Shown here in pieces: positions 10,222-20,312 of a stretch of 64,000 bases of DNA. Each line of letters begins with the position of its first letter. The stretch's first letter is position 1. Origin of the DNA: Neoechinorhynchus agilis (taxonomy: Eukaryota > Acanthocephala); contig CM121341.1 of NCBI GenBank assembly GCA_051530055.1, positions 10,292,001 to 10,356,000 on the forward strand, read 5' to 3'. The notes beneath the pieces were generated by a model. That model did no database searches. It saw only the letters and a program-made list of their open reading frames with translations, and was not told the origin of the DNA. The position numbers and the translations under genes were made by a program.

Positions 10222-11993
10222 ATTTGCTTAATGTGTTTGTTTGAACTAAGTGCAAAAATCATGCTTGAAAGCCTCCCATGTTTATTCCAAAGCTGATAAA
10301 GTTGATGGATTCGTTCTTAAATTGGGGTATTTCTCAGCTATAAAGTGCTAGACAAAATCCTTTTCATTCTAAGTAACTTAAATTTGTTTCACGGCTCTTT
10401 GAGCTTTGAATTTAAAGCAAAATCTATTCCGCGAGGCCCAGAAGCATAGAGTTTTCGACGCTGCTCGAAGGTTCCATACCAAATTTAAGAAGTATTCCTG
10501 TGTATGTTTATGACACGATAATAGTTTTAAAAAGTAACTTTTTGAACACGAGAACCCGAGTTCACTTTCAAACTTCTTTTAAGATTTCGGCATTTTGCTG
10601 GTCGATTTTCCTAATGGAACGCTAAAAGTACAATTGAACCTGTGTAAAGTGCAGTGCATTTAAAGATTATTAGCCCCTGTATCGCTCAACCAATTGACTT
10701 AATTTTGAAAAGAAAATTACATTTCTTATTTTCAATTGCCTAAAATATCGAATTGCTTAATTGTTTTGCTTTTCTATTAAATCAAATCGTGGCGGACGAT
10801 GGTGTATCACTTTGCAGGGTTTTAAATTTCTTATCGCCGCAAAATGCTTTATTTAAAGTCTAATTCGTACTTGCTTTTTAAAACATTATATTAAGTGCTT
10901 CATATCGTCCGCTCGTTCAATTCCAAGCATCGAGTATATCATCTTTATTATATGCAGAATGCTCAGCCATGTACCGGAGCAGCTTAATTTTCATTCCAAA
11001 AACCCTTGTAGCTGATAATTACAAGCAACTTATAAATGCTTTTATCATCTTACCTGTCTCAATAAAAGAAATTTCGAGCTACGATCAAAATTCTTTTCCG
11101 TGGAAATATATATTGCAATCGAAACTATTGCGATCACTTATGTAGTTTTTCATTTTCTCAGTTAATCACATTTCATCCGTAAATTGAATTTCATGGTCAC
11201 TGTGCAAGAATTCATCTTGTTGGATTTTGCTAAAATAAAAATTCCTAACGTAAAGCTTATGAACATATTATTTAAAGTTGCCAGGAGATAATGTTTAGAA
11301 ACATTTTTCATTTAATGATGTTTGCTTTTCAACTTTTAACTTCAGAACTTTTAAATCTTGCGAACTCCTTAAATTATAATTTCTATGGACATGGCTTCTT
11401 TTTAAAATGCCTAAAACATTTTAAACGAGATCTCTGATTCTCGTATACATTGATATGTAATATTCTACGTTTTTGATTGATTCGTTAACCTAAGTTGGTA
11501 AGGTTGCAATCGCGGTTGCCAAAAATCGTCGCATTAGAGTTTTCCCTTGGGGCAATCGCGTAAAACCTAATAAAAAGAATCAATAACACTACGGACGCCC
11601 TCAAAGGAAGCAATATATTTTCAATATTTTCCACATGACGCGGATTAGCACCAATAAATTATTAATTAGATCACGATTATTGCAGACCTTAGGCAATGAA
11701 CGCCTCTTACAGATATAAAGGGGCATAAATTGGGAATATGCAAAACCCCCGCCTTCTACCTTGTGCTGTACAAGTCTACTACCATGGTTTCCTTAAGGAT
11801 AGATTGAATCCGCCAAGAGGCACACTTACCACGCCGGTAAGACCTTAGGGATCCCTTGATTGCCTTTATTATTTATAACTCACATACAACATAACACCGC
11901 CGTCCTCGCTTTTTTCATCTACAAATAGAACGCTGAGCATTATAAGCAAGTGTCGTCGTTGAAACATTTCTTGTTTTTGATTCAGAAAGCGAA
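10222..11993. other. Intergenic 1.8 kb upstream of IHDF precursor 1
   Basis: AT-rich with no gene or repeat family that I can support. The final part probably contains the promoter and a 5' untranslated exon: a pyrimidine-rich acceptor (TTTTTGATTCAG, ending near 11984) lies just before the ATG at 11994, and a very similar acceptor precedes the paralogous gene at about 16760. Confidence 0.35.
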
Positions 11994-12467
11994 ATGATTG
12001 GACTCCAAAATCCTTCAATGAGATTTTTCACTACCGCTATTTTGTTATTGGTTCCCCTTTTGGTAAGCAACTACAAGACCCGAAACTAAGCATTAAATTC
12101 ACCATCTGATTTGAAGGCTCAATCATTAACTAGTGATAACTATCGTCGGCACTTTCAACGACCGTCGTTCTCGAGATATCCAATTCGGTACCCACACGGA
12201 CGACCAATTCCAACGGACGCACTTATATTCGCACCTGAAGGTTCAAGTGAATTCGACCAAGACGTCGAAGGTCTAATGCCAGGAAAACGTATTCATGATT
12301 TTAAACGTTATAGCGACGCTATAGAATTTGCGAAGAGGATCCACGATTTCAAGCGAGCGAATGATTATTCTGATTATCTGTATGCGATGCATTATGGGAG
12401 TCCGACGAAGAGAATTCACGACTTTAGAAAAAGATTTTTGTGCAATGGTTTCCGAGGATGCGCGTAG
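11994..12467 (+). CDS. Neuropeptide-like precursor with three IHDF repeats and a CNGFRGC tail (copy 1)
   Basis: Two exons. Exon 1 (11994-12062) codes 23 residues ending in a hydrophobic run TTAILLLVPLL, a signal peptide. A 54-nt intron (GTAAGC at 12063, AAG ending 12116, phase 0) is followed by exon 2 (12117-12467). The mature part starts with DNYRRHFQRPSF, then a spacer with RPIPTDALIF, then three units: GKRIHDFKR, AKRIHDFKR and TKRIHDFRKR. Each IHDF is framed by dibasic sites, as expected for prohormone convertase cleavage. PG precedes the first KR, which could give an amidated proline. The last residues after RKR are FLCNGFRGCA, able to form a disulfide loop. I recognise no named peptide family. 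A paralogue lies 4.3 kb downstream on the same strand. Confidence 0.8.
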
Positions 12468-13825
12468 TGGATTACATGCTCGATAAATCCAATTAGAACT
12501 TGTGTCGTTCTTGTGCTCGAATGTTAAAATAATATTGATTTAGTCGGTCACGATTTCACGGTAATGATGTTTTCACCAAGAATTTTATTAAGTCGTCTCT
12601 CCGGAAAATGAATTTACTTTCTACCGATTTTTTCAGATTCTATTGATTGTGAGAGGGTAAATTGTTGTTAAAATTTAGACTTTAATTTTGTCCGGGAAAG
12701 TACTAATAAACCTGGATCTGAACGAATCATGCGCCATGCCTAAAAACTAAAATATATCTTTGATAAGGTAATATAGTCATGGCGTTTTTATAGCAGACTA
12801 ATTTTTATCTTTTCCTTATAAGTTCTAGTATCGTGATTAATATTAAAGATGAATGATTTATATAAAAAATTAGCAGCACTCTGGAGTCGGGTATTTAATT
12901 AAATTACACTTTCGGTGAGAATAATCCCGGTCATTACATATTTTATTTATTCGAAATATTTCGCGAGGTATCCTCGCCTCTTCAGCCGCTATTATTTGGG
13001 CTTTCCAGCTGTTATAGGAGCAAAGGGAGAATTATTGTAATTTTTGTTCCATTTCTTTGAAATTGCAACCTAGAATGGATCGCTTGTGTTTTTTGCAAAA
13101 GATTTTATTCGTCATCGATATATAGCGGGTAATTTTTCTTAAAGTCATTAGTTGGGCCCTTGATCGAAAAGCATATATTTTAAACATGGCAAAATTCTAT
13201 GCATAATATTGAATTCGAAAATTAGACTTAGCAGTGCCGAGTAAGGCGATTCTAAGAATATAATCTGCACAATATACCCTAATCTGCACTTGAATTTTTA
13301 AAAGCTGTTAAATTACGTAAATTAGAAACATTTGATTTTGCCAACTAAAGAGTGCCGATAGATCAGAAATAAATTCCAATAATTATGGACGCTGCAGTAA
13401 AGAGTCCCTGTGACCGGAACATCCCCTAAAGTATGTGAAAAATCTGTCAAAAAATTCTATAGCACTATCAAATGGATATCTATTAGCTAGCCCGTCGACT
13501 TTAATATTTTAAGAGTTCCGTCAAAAAATGTGGTCTATTCTAAACATAACATTGCAACTTTACTGCCGAAAAACACAGATACATTTGTTTTATTATAGAA
13601 GGGTTCATTTAAGTCTACCATAAATTACTTTAAAATTTTTTTATGAGATGTTCGCCGCTTCATAAGTTCACGTTCGTTTCGCCTTAAAGTTTTTTAATGT
13701 TTTTAATTGCGTCGCGTTTTGCGATACTATTTAGCAGTTCTATTTTTTTATTTTTTATCTTAAATCGCATACACTCATGACATCACTGCATATCTTCTTG
13801 GGCGCCTCTCGGCTAACTCACACAC
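12468..13825. other. Intergenic, nothing recognised
   Basis: AT-rich spacer of about 1.36 kb. No open frame with support, no tRNA and no clear repeat until the SINE at 13.83 kb. Confidence 0.3.
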
Positions 13826-14010
13826 TTCGGATGCGCTCAGCCGCACTCAAAGGTGCAGGGCCAACCCTCCTCTGGGGTCGATGGGCAATCTCAAACCTGA
13901 CCCTTAACCTTCCAGTAGTTTCGCACCCTCCGTGGAAATCAGCGGCCGGTGGACTTGAACCAGCAAAATACATGGCGCATTTTGAACGCGTACCACTAGG
14001 CCAATGGAGC
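13826..14010 (-). mobile_element. tRNA-derived SINE (family 1, copy 1)
   Basis: On the minus strand a polymerase III A box, TGGCCTAGTGG (complement of 13993-14003), is followed by a B box, GGTTCAAGTCC (complement of 13951-13961). A conserved body with GGTCAGGTTTGAGAT and CCCATCGACCCC follows, shared with a copy at 41.96-42.15 kb. Open frames across it on both strands are shadows. Confidence 0.7.
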
Positions 14011-16704
14011 CCTTTAGCAGTTTTGTGTGCCCAATAATAAGTCATTTTGTTGTAAAAATTCTATATAGATTGCCATAAACAGATAAAAATGCTATCTCTA
14101 CTAAGAAATGGATTTTTAGTAGCAATAACGAATTCATTTGATTCATTGAGGTCGTGAAAAACAATGAAGACAAGTCACATAGATACTTTTCAGAAATCTG
14201 TGATCATGTACTTATCTGAAGGGCTAAATGAATTCATGAGCAGTGAGGAAGCGAATTTGGTTGAGGATAAAATCTATAGGAATTGGGGTTTGGACAGGAC
14301 GATATATAATATCAAGCAATTAACGGAATCGAAAATGATCATGGATTCGAACGTATGGGATCCGTGACTTGAAGTGACAAAATCTTATGCAAAGTTTCAT
14401 TCATGCTGATTTGAACACTTCAAGCGTACTAATCTAAATGAATCAAAAAGGTACACAGGAAACAATCTCGGAAAATGATTAATATGTAACGGATTTCGGA
14501 GATGCGCTTAGATGCGAACCATTGATTCGTTATTATAGTGGTCCACCATAAAATAATTTTGTAACTCTAATTTAAATGAGATATTTCGTTGTAGAAATCG
14601 GGTTTTCTTATAAATATAACTGATTAATAAAAAGTAGTCGGAAATCATTTTTATAAAAGATAAATCTAAATTTTTACTGATTGGATTTTTGGCGATTTTT
14701 TTGTATCTTTATGTACCGCAGATTGAGATGAATTTAGTGGAGCGCAAAATTGCAGTAAAACATGAAGAACTAAATTCTGCCTTGCCATTTATAGTTTTTG
14801 CTTTTGGAAAAAGGTTTATCTTTTCGAATGTTGATTGACGGTTACAGTAGAGATGTCGAAATGTTGAATGACCACTGGGAGATAGATTGATTTTGTAGCG
14901 AGTGAGGTAGTATAATAATCTTTTTTAGTGAAATAACAAAGTATGAATGGCAGAAGGCCATAAAGAAACAAATCAACGTTCTAGATAAATGCCGGGATTT
15001 GAAAATATTCTATTATTTTACTTTCTTGGTTCGCAAATAAATTTATAAGGAGATCGATGCAGACGATTGGCGCTTTTTAAACACAAATTTATTATGGAAA
15101 TCACTCATGACCTGCTTAGTATTGTAAATTTTGCACATTATAAGTTCATAGTGCAAGCAAAAATTTTGGTAATTGTTTGTTTGCTTATTTATGTGATAAG
15201 ATTAAAGCTTCACAAAATATTGGCTATCAATGAAATACGTTTAAATTTCGGTATTATAGTAAGGATTTTACAAATACACATAAACTTTCAAAAATTGAAT
15301 TTCGTTTACTTAAGCAACACGTGGAAGTGATAAGTGCGGTGAAGTATTAATAAAATTGATCTCTATTTTCCCAAAAGACCAACAACTTCTTTACAAATGA
15401 ATAAATTCAAGGCCGTAGTCGTTTATCGTTGTAATATATTTAGGCATTATTTTATTTCCTTTTAGACGGTTTTACACCTTAAAATCAGTTAAACTCACTA
15501 GTTTAACAATCCAAACAAAAATTTCCTCCTCTCAATCAAGTAAAATTATTTCATTTAAACAAAGCTAAGCGAAATACATTTGAACACTCCATCTATAACG
15601 ATTTTTCTCAGGAATCCACATTTTGACTGATAAAAAAACCATTTCAGTTAAGTAACTGCAAGCAACTTATTAATCATTGTCTCGACCTCTTATCTACATA
15701 AATGCACCAACTAGAACAATCTCAGAAGCAATTCATTAACATAATGCCTACATGGCATTTTAAGTGATTACATTTAGTTTTTGTCTGGCTTTAAAAAATT
15801 CCTTAAAAAGAGCAAAACCCCACACTTATAAAATGGGTCGTTTCGTTATGAGTTGCATTAACTATTTCAAAACAAGGATTAACTATCTCCTTAAGCGCTC
15901 ATCGTTCTCCGTGATAATCGAAATGGGCTTTATATTAAAAAGTCGAGTTTATCCTTTTTGATGAATTTTTTGTTCGCAATTAAAATAATCTCGACATCTT
16001 TATTCTTTGAAAAGCCTTCTAGCATAATAAATCGAAAACAATCAGAATTTTTGAATTTTACATTTAGGTAATCACCACTCAAACAAAGTGGTATGTTAAT
16101 GTGCTTAAATAAATAATTAAACGACTTATTTTCACATGAAAGTTCTAATTTTTCCCCTCGGCGAAAATTCGAGACGCTTTCGAGTGCGAAATTCCATATC
16201 GTTGGATTGGTACTCGAAAAATAACCTAAGGCTAAGGGATGGCCAAAGTGAATTTTGTCAAGTTTTCGAGTAATATCTGCCAGGCATTTCTAAAGATTAT
16301 TTATCTAAAAAAGGTGAATTTAATCAGAGAACCTAGGAACATTTTCAAGATAAACTATGAGCAAAATCTTAGCGTGTAATAGTCACAATTCCCAATCGAG
16401 ACTGCACATGCAAGGAGAAATGCGTTGATGAACTCTAACTAGATAAGAATATCGATTTTAGAATAAAATATAAGATCAGCCATTAACCGAGAAATGCACA
16501 AAGAACCTTTACAAGCGTCTGCCGGTTTTCCTCAGGGATTTGTTTGGCGTCTAACGTGGTTTATATATTCATGGTTTTCTTAACACATTAAAGGCACTTA
16601 TAAAGCTAATGCATTTCCGGACGAATATCTTCCAAACTTTATTCTGCGTATATAACACGTTATAAAGGCTCCTTTCATTTTTAGAACATTTACACAGAAT
16701 CTCG
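14011..16704. other. Intergenic 2.7 kb between SINE and IHDF precursor 2
   Basis: AT-rich DNA with several short open frames (14164-14367, 15067-15330, 15764-15961). None shows a domain, a signal peptide with processing sites, or a paralogue here. The frame at 14164 begins with a true ATG and would code 67 residues, but there is no further support. Nothing else recognised. Confidence 0.35.
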
Positions 16705-17099
16705 ATGGTTGTTGGTTTACAAATAAGAGGTTAGTATTATTTTGTTAGATTTCGATTCAGAAATGTTAGCATCGTGCAGACAAACTGTTGGTCTGTCTTA
16801 GTTTGCTACTTATCACGACGATTATGCGTGCTGAAAACTATGAAGATTATCGCCGTTATTTTGAGCGACCTTACTTCAAGTACTTCAATCACATTTTGAG
16901 ATCTATTCCTGCCGATGCTCTAATAATTTCCAAAGATATTACAAACGATCCATACTCAGTCAAACGGATTCATGATTTTAAGCGAAGCATCGACGACATC
17001 GAAATGGACTTACCTAAGCGAATCCACGATTTCAAAAGAGGAACGGGGTTTGCAGTGAAGAGAATACACGATTTTAGGAAAAGGCATTCAAACTCGTGA
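16705..17099 (+). CDS. Neuropeptide-like precursor with three IHDF repeats (copy 2)
   Basis: The main frame lacks an ATG before a signal-like hydrophobic run. A consistent model is exon 1 at 16705-16729 (MVVGLQIR plus one base), donor GTTAGT at 16730, a 50-nt intron, acceptor CAG ending 16779 and exon 2 from 16780. This gives MVVGLQIRDKLLVCLSLLLI as the signal peptide, comparable to MIGLQ in the other precursor. The mature region has YEDYRRYFERPYF and RSIPADALII, both aligned with copy 1, then VKRIHDFKR, PKRIHDFKR and VKRIHDFRKR, and ends HSNS. The dibasic-flanked IHDF count and the RKR after the last unit are the same as copy 1, but the cysteine tail is absent. A paralogue by tandem duplication, clearly diverged. 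Confidence 0.75.
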
Positions 17100-17424
17100 A
17101 TTTTGACTCAATTTACTCGGATTTAAAATGCTTTATGTAGGCGTTGAGGAGAATGTCAAGTATTTGTCTTAAGTAGTTTTAATAAATTTGCTGATTTCCG
17201 AAATGGTATTAAAATTGGAAAAGCGAATTTCCATTTTAAACTTTCTTTTTTCTATTTGCTTAAACGATTGAGTGATCTTAAACTTCTTGAATCTGATTAG
17301 CAAACAAAGTATTATTATCTATCCGATACCTCGAACCCTTTAAGGCAAAATTCTAAAATGTATGGGGATAAAAATTTGAGAACTGCTTCATTCCACAGGA
17401 TGAATCAAAACTGCATTCATTTTC
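17100..17424. other. Spacer between IHDF precursor 2 and NSMCE3-like gene
   Basis: 325 bp of AT-rich DNA between convergent genes. It presumably holds both 3' untranslated regions: AATAAA-type signals occur at about 17178 on the plus strand. Nothing else seen. Confidence 0.35.
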
Positions 17425-18485
17425 TTAAGAAGTAGCAGCATTTGCATCTGCAATAATTTTTTCAATGCAATCCTCGATTTTGTTGAATTGCATTCCTGAT
17501 CGTGGTCCTTCTCTTATAAGAATCAAAGCAGGACCTTCCAGTTCGTTTAAGTTCTCGATATTGAGAAATCCATCAGACACAAACTGTTTTGTTACGAGTT
17601 TTTGAACGTTCCCAAAACAGGCGCTTTGTTCGAGCTCGCAATCGAGTAATTCCTTCAATAGTTTCGATAATTCGGTCAACAAAATTTGTCCGCCTCTCAA
17701 TCTAATAAAGGAAAGCACTACAATAAGCAGGCCGGTCAATCGATCGTCCATTTGTTTATATGCAGTGTATTTTTTAACTTCAATTTCTTGTTGTTCTTCA
17801 CTGCCCTCCGTAAGCTTATTAAAGGCTTCGGCAATCTGAGTTTTTTGAAAGGGGTGCGTTAAAAAGCTCCAATAATCTACCGGGACAAAAATGGAGGTAC
17901 CGATTTAATTGATTAAATTTGTTTTGAAGTCTTCACTCGGTAGAGAACGTTTTTTACAAACGTTTCGAACCTCGTAGAGTTTGTTTAAGTGTTTTATTCA
18001 CACTTGAGCTCAAACAAACTGACAATGAACCAGACTAGGTTTGAAACGTTCGTAATAAAACGTTCTCTACCGAGTGAAGACCTAAAAACAAATTTAATAG
18101 ATAAGCAAGTATTGCTGCTTTAGGATTTGATTGCAAGTGCAAAGTGCTTTTGAAATCCAGAATTTCCCAACTCTTACTTTGAAGGACTAAATCGTAGATT
18201 GCTTAAGCATATTGTATTGCAGGATGAAAATAAGAAAGTGTCATCGTTATTCTCAAATTCAAATATGGAAACATTATATTTCTTTTGTGCGATCGTCTTT
18301 AATCTGGTTAAAATCGTTTCTATATTCTTTGAGTTTAATTCCTTGATCTTGGATTTGATCGATTTGTAGCTTATTGATTGCGAACCTCTACTAAGAAGCA
18401 GCACAAGGCACTTTCCTGCAATTACCTCTTCCTCTGCTGATAGATCTTTGGGAGAATCTCTCGAAGAATACTCAGAGCTCATCAA
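17425..18485 (-). CDS. NSMCE3: NSMCE3-like MAGE-domain protein (SMC5/6 complex)
   Basis: Exon 1 (18485 down to 18178) codes EEEVIAGKCLVLLLSRGS, then a helical stretch and YNVSIFEFENNDDTFLF, matching the first winged helix of a MAGE domain. It ends at a good donor, GTAAGAG, in phase 2. The last exon codes LLIVVLSFIRLRGGQILLTE, FGNVQKLVTKQFVSDGFLN and EGPALILIREGPRSGM, matching the second winged helix (LLxVLxxIxLxGG, FGxxxKLxTxxFV, GPR). In-frame acceptors before the last exon fit at about 17866 or 17800; which is used is unclear. NSMCE3 pairs with the NSMCE1 RING protein in the SMC5/6 DNA-repair complex. The intron contains a palindromic Penelope-type repeat. Likely the single MAGE gene typical of invertebrates. 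Confidence 0.7.
17911..18101. repeat. Palindromic Penelope-type repeat with hammerhead-like cores, inside the NSMCE3-like intron
   Basis: Two arms of about 65 nt (17911-17975 and 18037-18101) are imperfect inverted copies, each with TCTTCACTCGGTAGAGAACG or its complement. Next to it, the complement of the left arm reads ACGAGGTTCGAAACGTTT and the right arm AGGTTTGAAACGTTCG. The same module occurs at 27.2 and 40.5 kb, and its core resembles the hammerhead core seen at 41.1 kb. Confidence 0.55.
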
Positions 18486-19260
18486 GTCTTCTGAAATAAG
18501 GTTTTGAAGAAGATGTGTATTTACTAGTGCGTTTCAGGTAAATATTTTTAAACCCTAGTTCGGTAGTAACGGAAATGCTAAGGTGGCAAAAGTCATCTTG
18601 CGTTCGTCCAGTTGGGCTATATAACTATGATTTGAGATATCTGTCGGCATCGTACCGCCGGAAATCAAGTAAACAGTTATAACCGAGCTGAACAATCACT
18701 ACCTTAATACTCTGTCAAGGTTAATTTTGATAAAACGATGACCGGAAAAGTATGATAGGTTTTTGAGATACAATCTAAAGACAGAGTGAATGGATCAATA
18801 TTTAAGAGCAGTTAAAATAGTCGATATGTAGCTATTATTGCATTTGTATATGAACTTCATCTGATGAAGATTTGCAATCCAGCACGTCCAGAGTATGCGA
18901 TATTCTCGCAGAATAGGTTTAAAGGTTATGCGTTCGTGGGCAACAACTTTGTTAAACTTTTCGTTATCTTAGATTTATCGCCAAATAAGCGCCAGCCAAA
19001 GCACTAAAATCTTTTTCCTATCAAATCGAAGGAAATGATTAACCTTTTTCCGTTCACAATTACTTATTAGATAACACTCGTGATGCTTTAAACTTGAAGT
19101 TAAGCCTTCTAATCGTTTTGTCCATTTGAATTATGAAACAAAAAGACAAAAATTCATTTCCAATATCAAGTGACAACGAATACTACTCAGATTATTAGCT
19201 TAATAGACGAAATATATTTCGTACGCTTTCACGTTTGTTTCAATTAATTTTTATTTATTG
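18486..19260. other. Intergenic, nothing recognised
   Basis: About 780 bp upstream of the NSMCE3-like gene, likely including its promoter. No coding frame or repeat that I can support before the LINE remnant. Confidence 0.3.
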
Positions 19261-19294
19261 AAGAAAAGTAGTAAATCGATAGCGCGGTCGAAAA

Positions 19295-19870
19295 ACGCAG
19301 TTTGAATGACGATAAAATTTCATTCGCCGATGATTTGACAGTCATAGTCAAGGAGTCCAACTACCTCTCGGCTATTTCAACTTTATCGTCGCTTTTCGTT
19401 TATCTACGGCGTACACTTTCTCAAATGGGGCTGACACTAAATCATCACAAAACCAAATTCATTTTAAAATCGAAATCCTCGGTAGGCAAACGAAAGATCC
19501 GGCAGTTTTTTGGACCGATCCAGTCACTTCCGGACCCCTCAATTCACAAAAAATTGACTCTGCTGGGTTATACCTTTACAGCGAATCTTTCTCTCAAAGA
19601 AGACATTAATAAAATGAAAAAATTGTCGAAAGTCGCCAAAGTACACGCTCTACGGGCTTTAAAGCTCCGCTTAGATGACAAAATTGTCGAGAGCGTCTGA
19701 AATTCCTGGGCTATTTCCGGCCTCATATTTTACTTAAGAGGTCGTCCGCCTAATATACGCCTGAATTTCCGCGAAGTGTTTCTCAAAGTCCAACAGAAGC
19801 TACCCCTGATACAAGATCGTGATCTTCTACAGGCCGCTTTTAAGATGAAAAGATGGCTGGACATATGAGT
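19295..19870 (+). mobile_element. LINE reverse-transcriptase fragment (5' truncated)
   Basis: The frame from 19302 reads ISFADDLTVIVKE, an RT palm motif with FADD, followed by GLTLNHHKTKFI, LLGYTFTANLS and KMKKLSKVAKVHALRALKL. After a stop at 19698 the same reading continues with SWAISGLIFYLRGRPP and ends near 19868. The C-terminal motif is shared with the LINE copies at 44.6-45.8 kb and 60.2-61.4 kb. Inactive remnant. Confidence 0.75.
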
Positions 19871-20312
19871 TCCAATTTTGTTGCTATGTTCACGAACTGT
19901 TTTCTTTCCTTTCTATCCACCGTGTGCCCCTCTCCGAATAAATCTTCTTCTTCTAAATTTCATTGGCCGAATTTAGCGCTGTAATTAGTGTTAAAGTTAA
20001 TAACACGTTTTATTTGTTGATTCACAAAGAAAAGGACCCATGTACCTTTGGGAACACACAGATATTTTGATGTTTTTGTATGTCCCTTCGGGTAGGAAGT
20101 TCCGGTCTGGGGATATCCGTTCGAGTGGGAATGTCCGTTCGCGTGGGAATATCAGGTTTTGTTATGTCGATATGTGAGGTACCGAGGAATTTCAATTAGC
20201 GATATTCATACACACTAAAAAACTTCTGAGGCTCACTAATGGACATTTTTTCGTTCCATCGGATAATAAGGATAATGTTGTCAACCTTTCGAATATAGTC
20301 TTACCTGAAGAA

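Noticed and set aside
13777-14037. 86-residue frame with LLWGRWAISNLT
   Set aside because: Shadow of the SINE; the same peptide-like string appears in the other SINE copy at 42.0 kb.
14164-14367. 67-residue ATG frame
   Set aside because: No recognisable feature and no conservation inside the window; kept only as a remark in the spacer entry.
15067-15330. 87-residue hydrophobic frame
   Set aside because: Starts at a non-ATG codon; AT-rich chance frame without domain, signal-peptide logic or paralogue.
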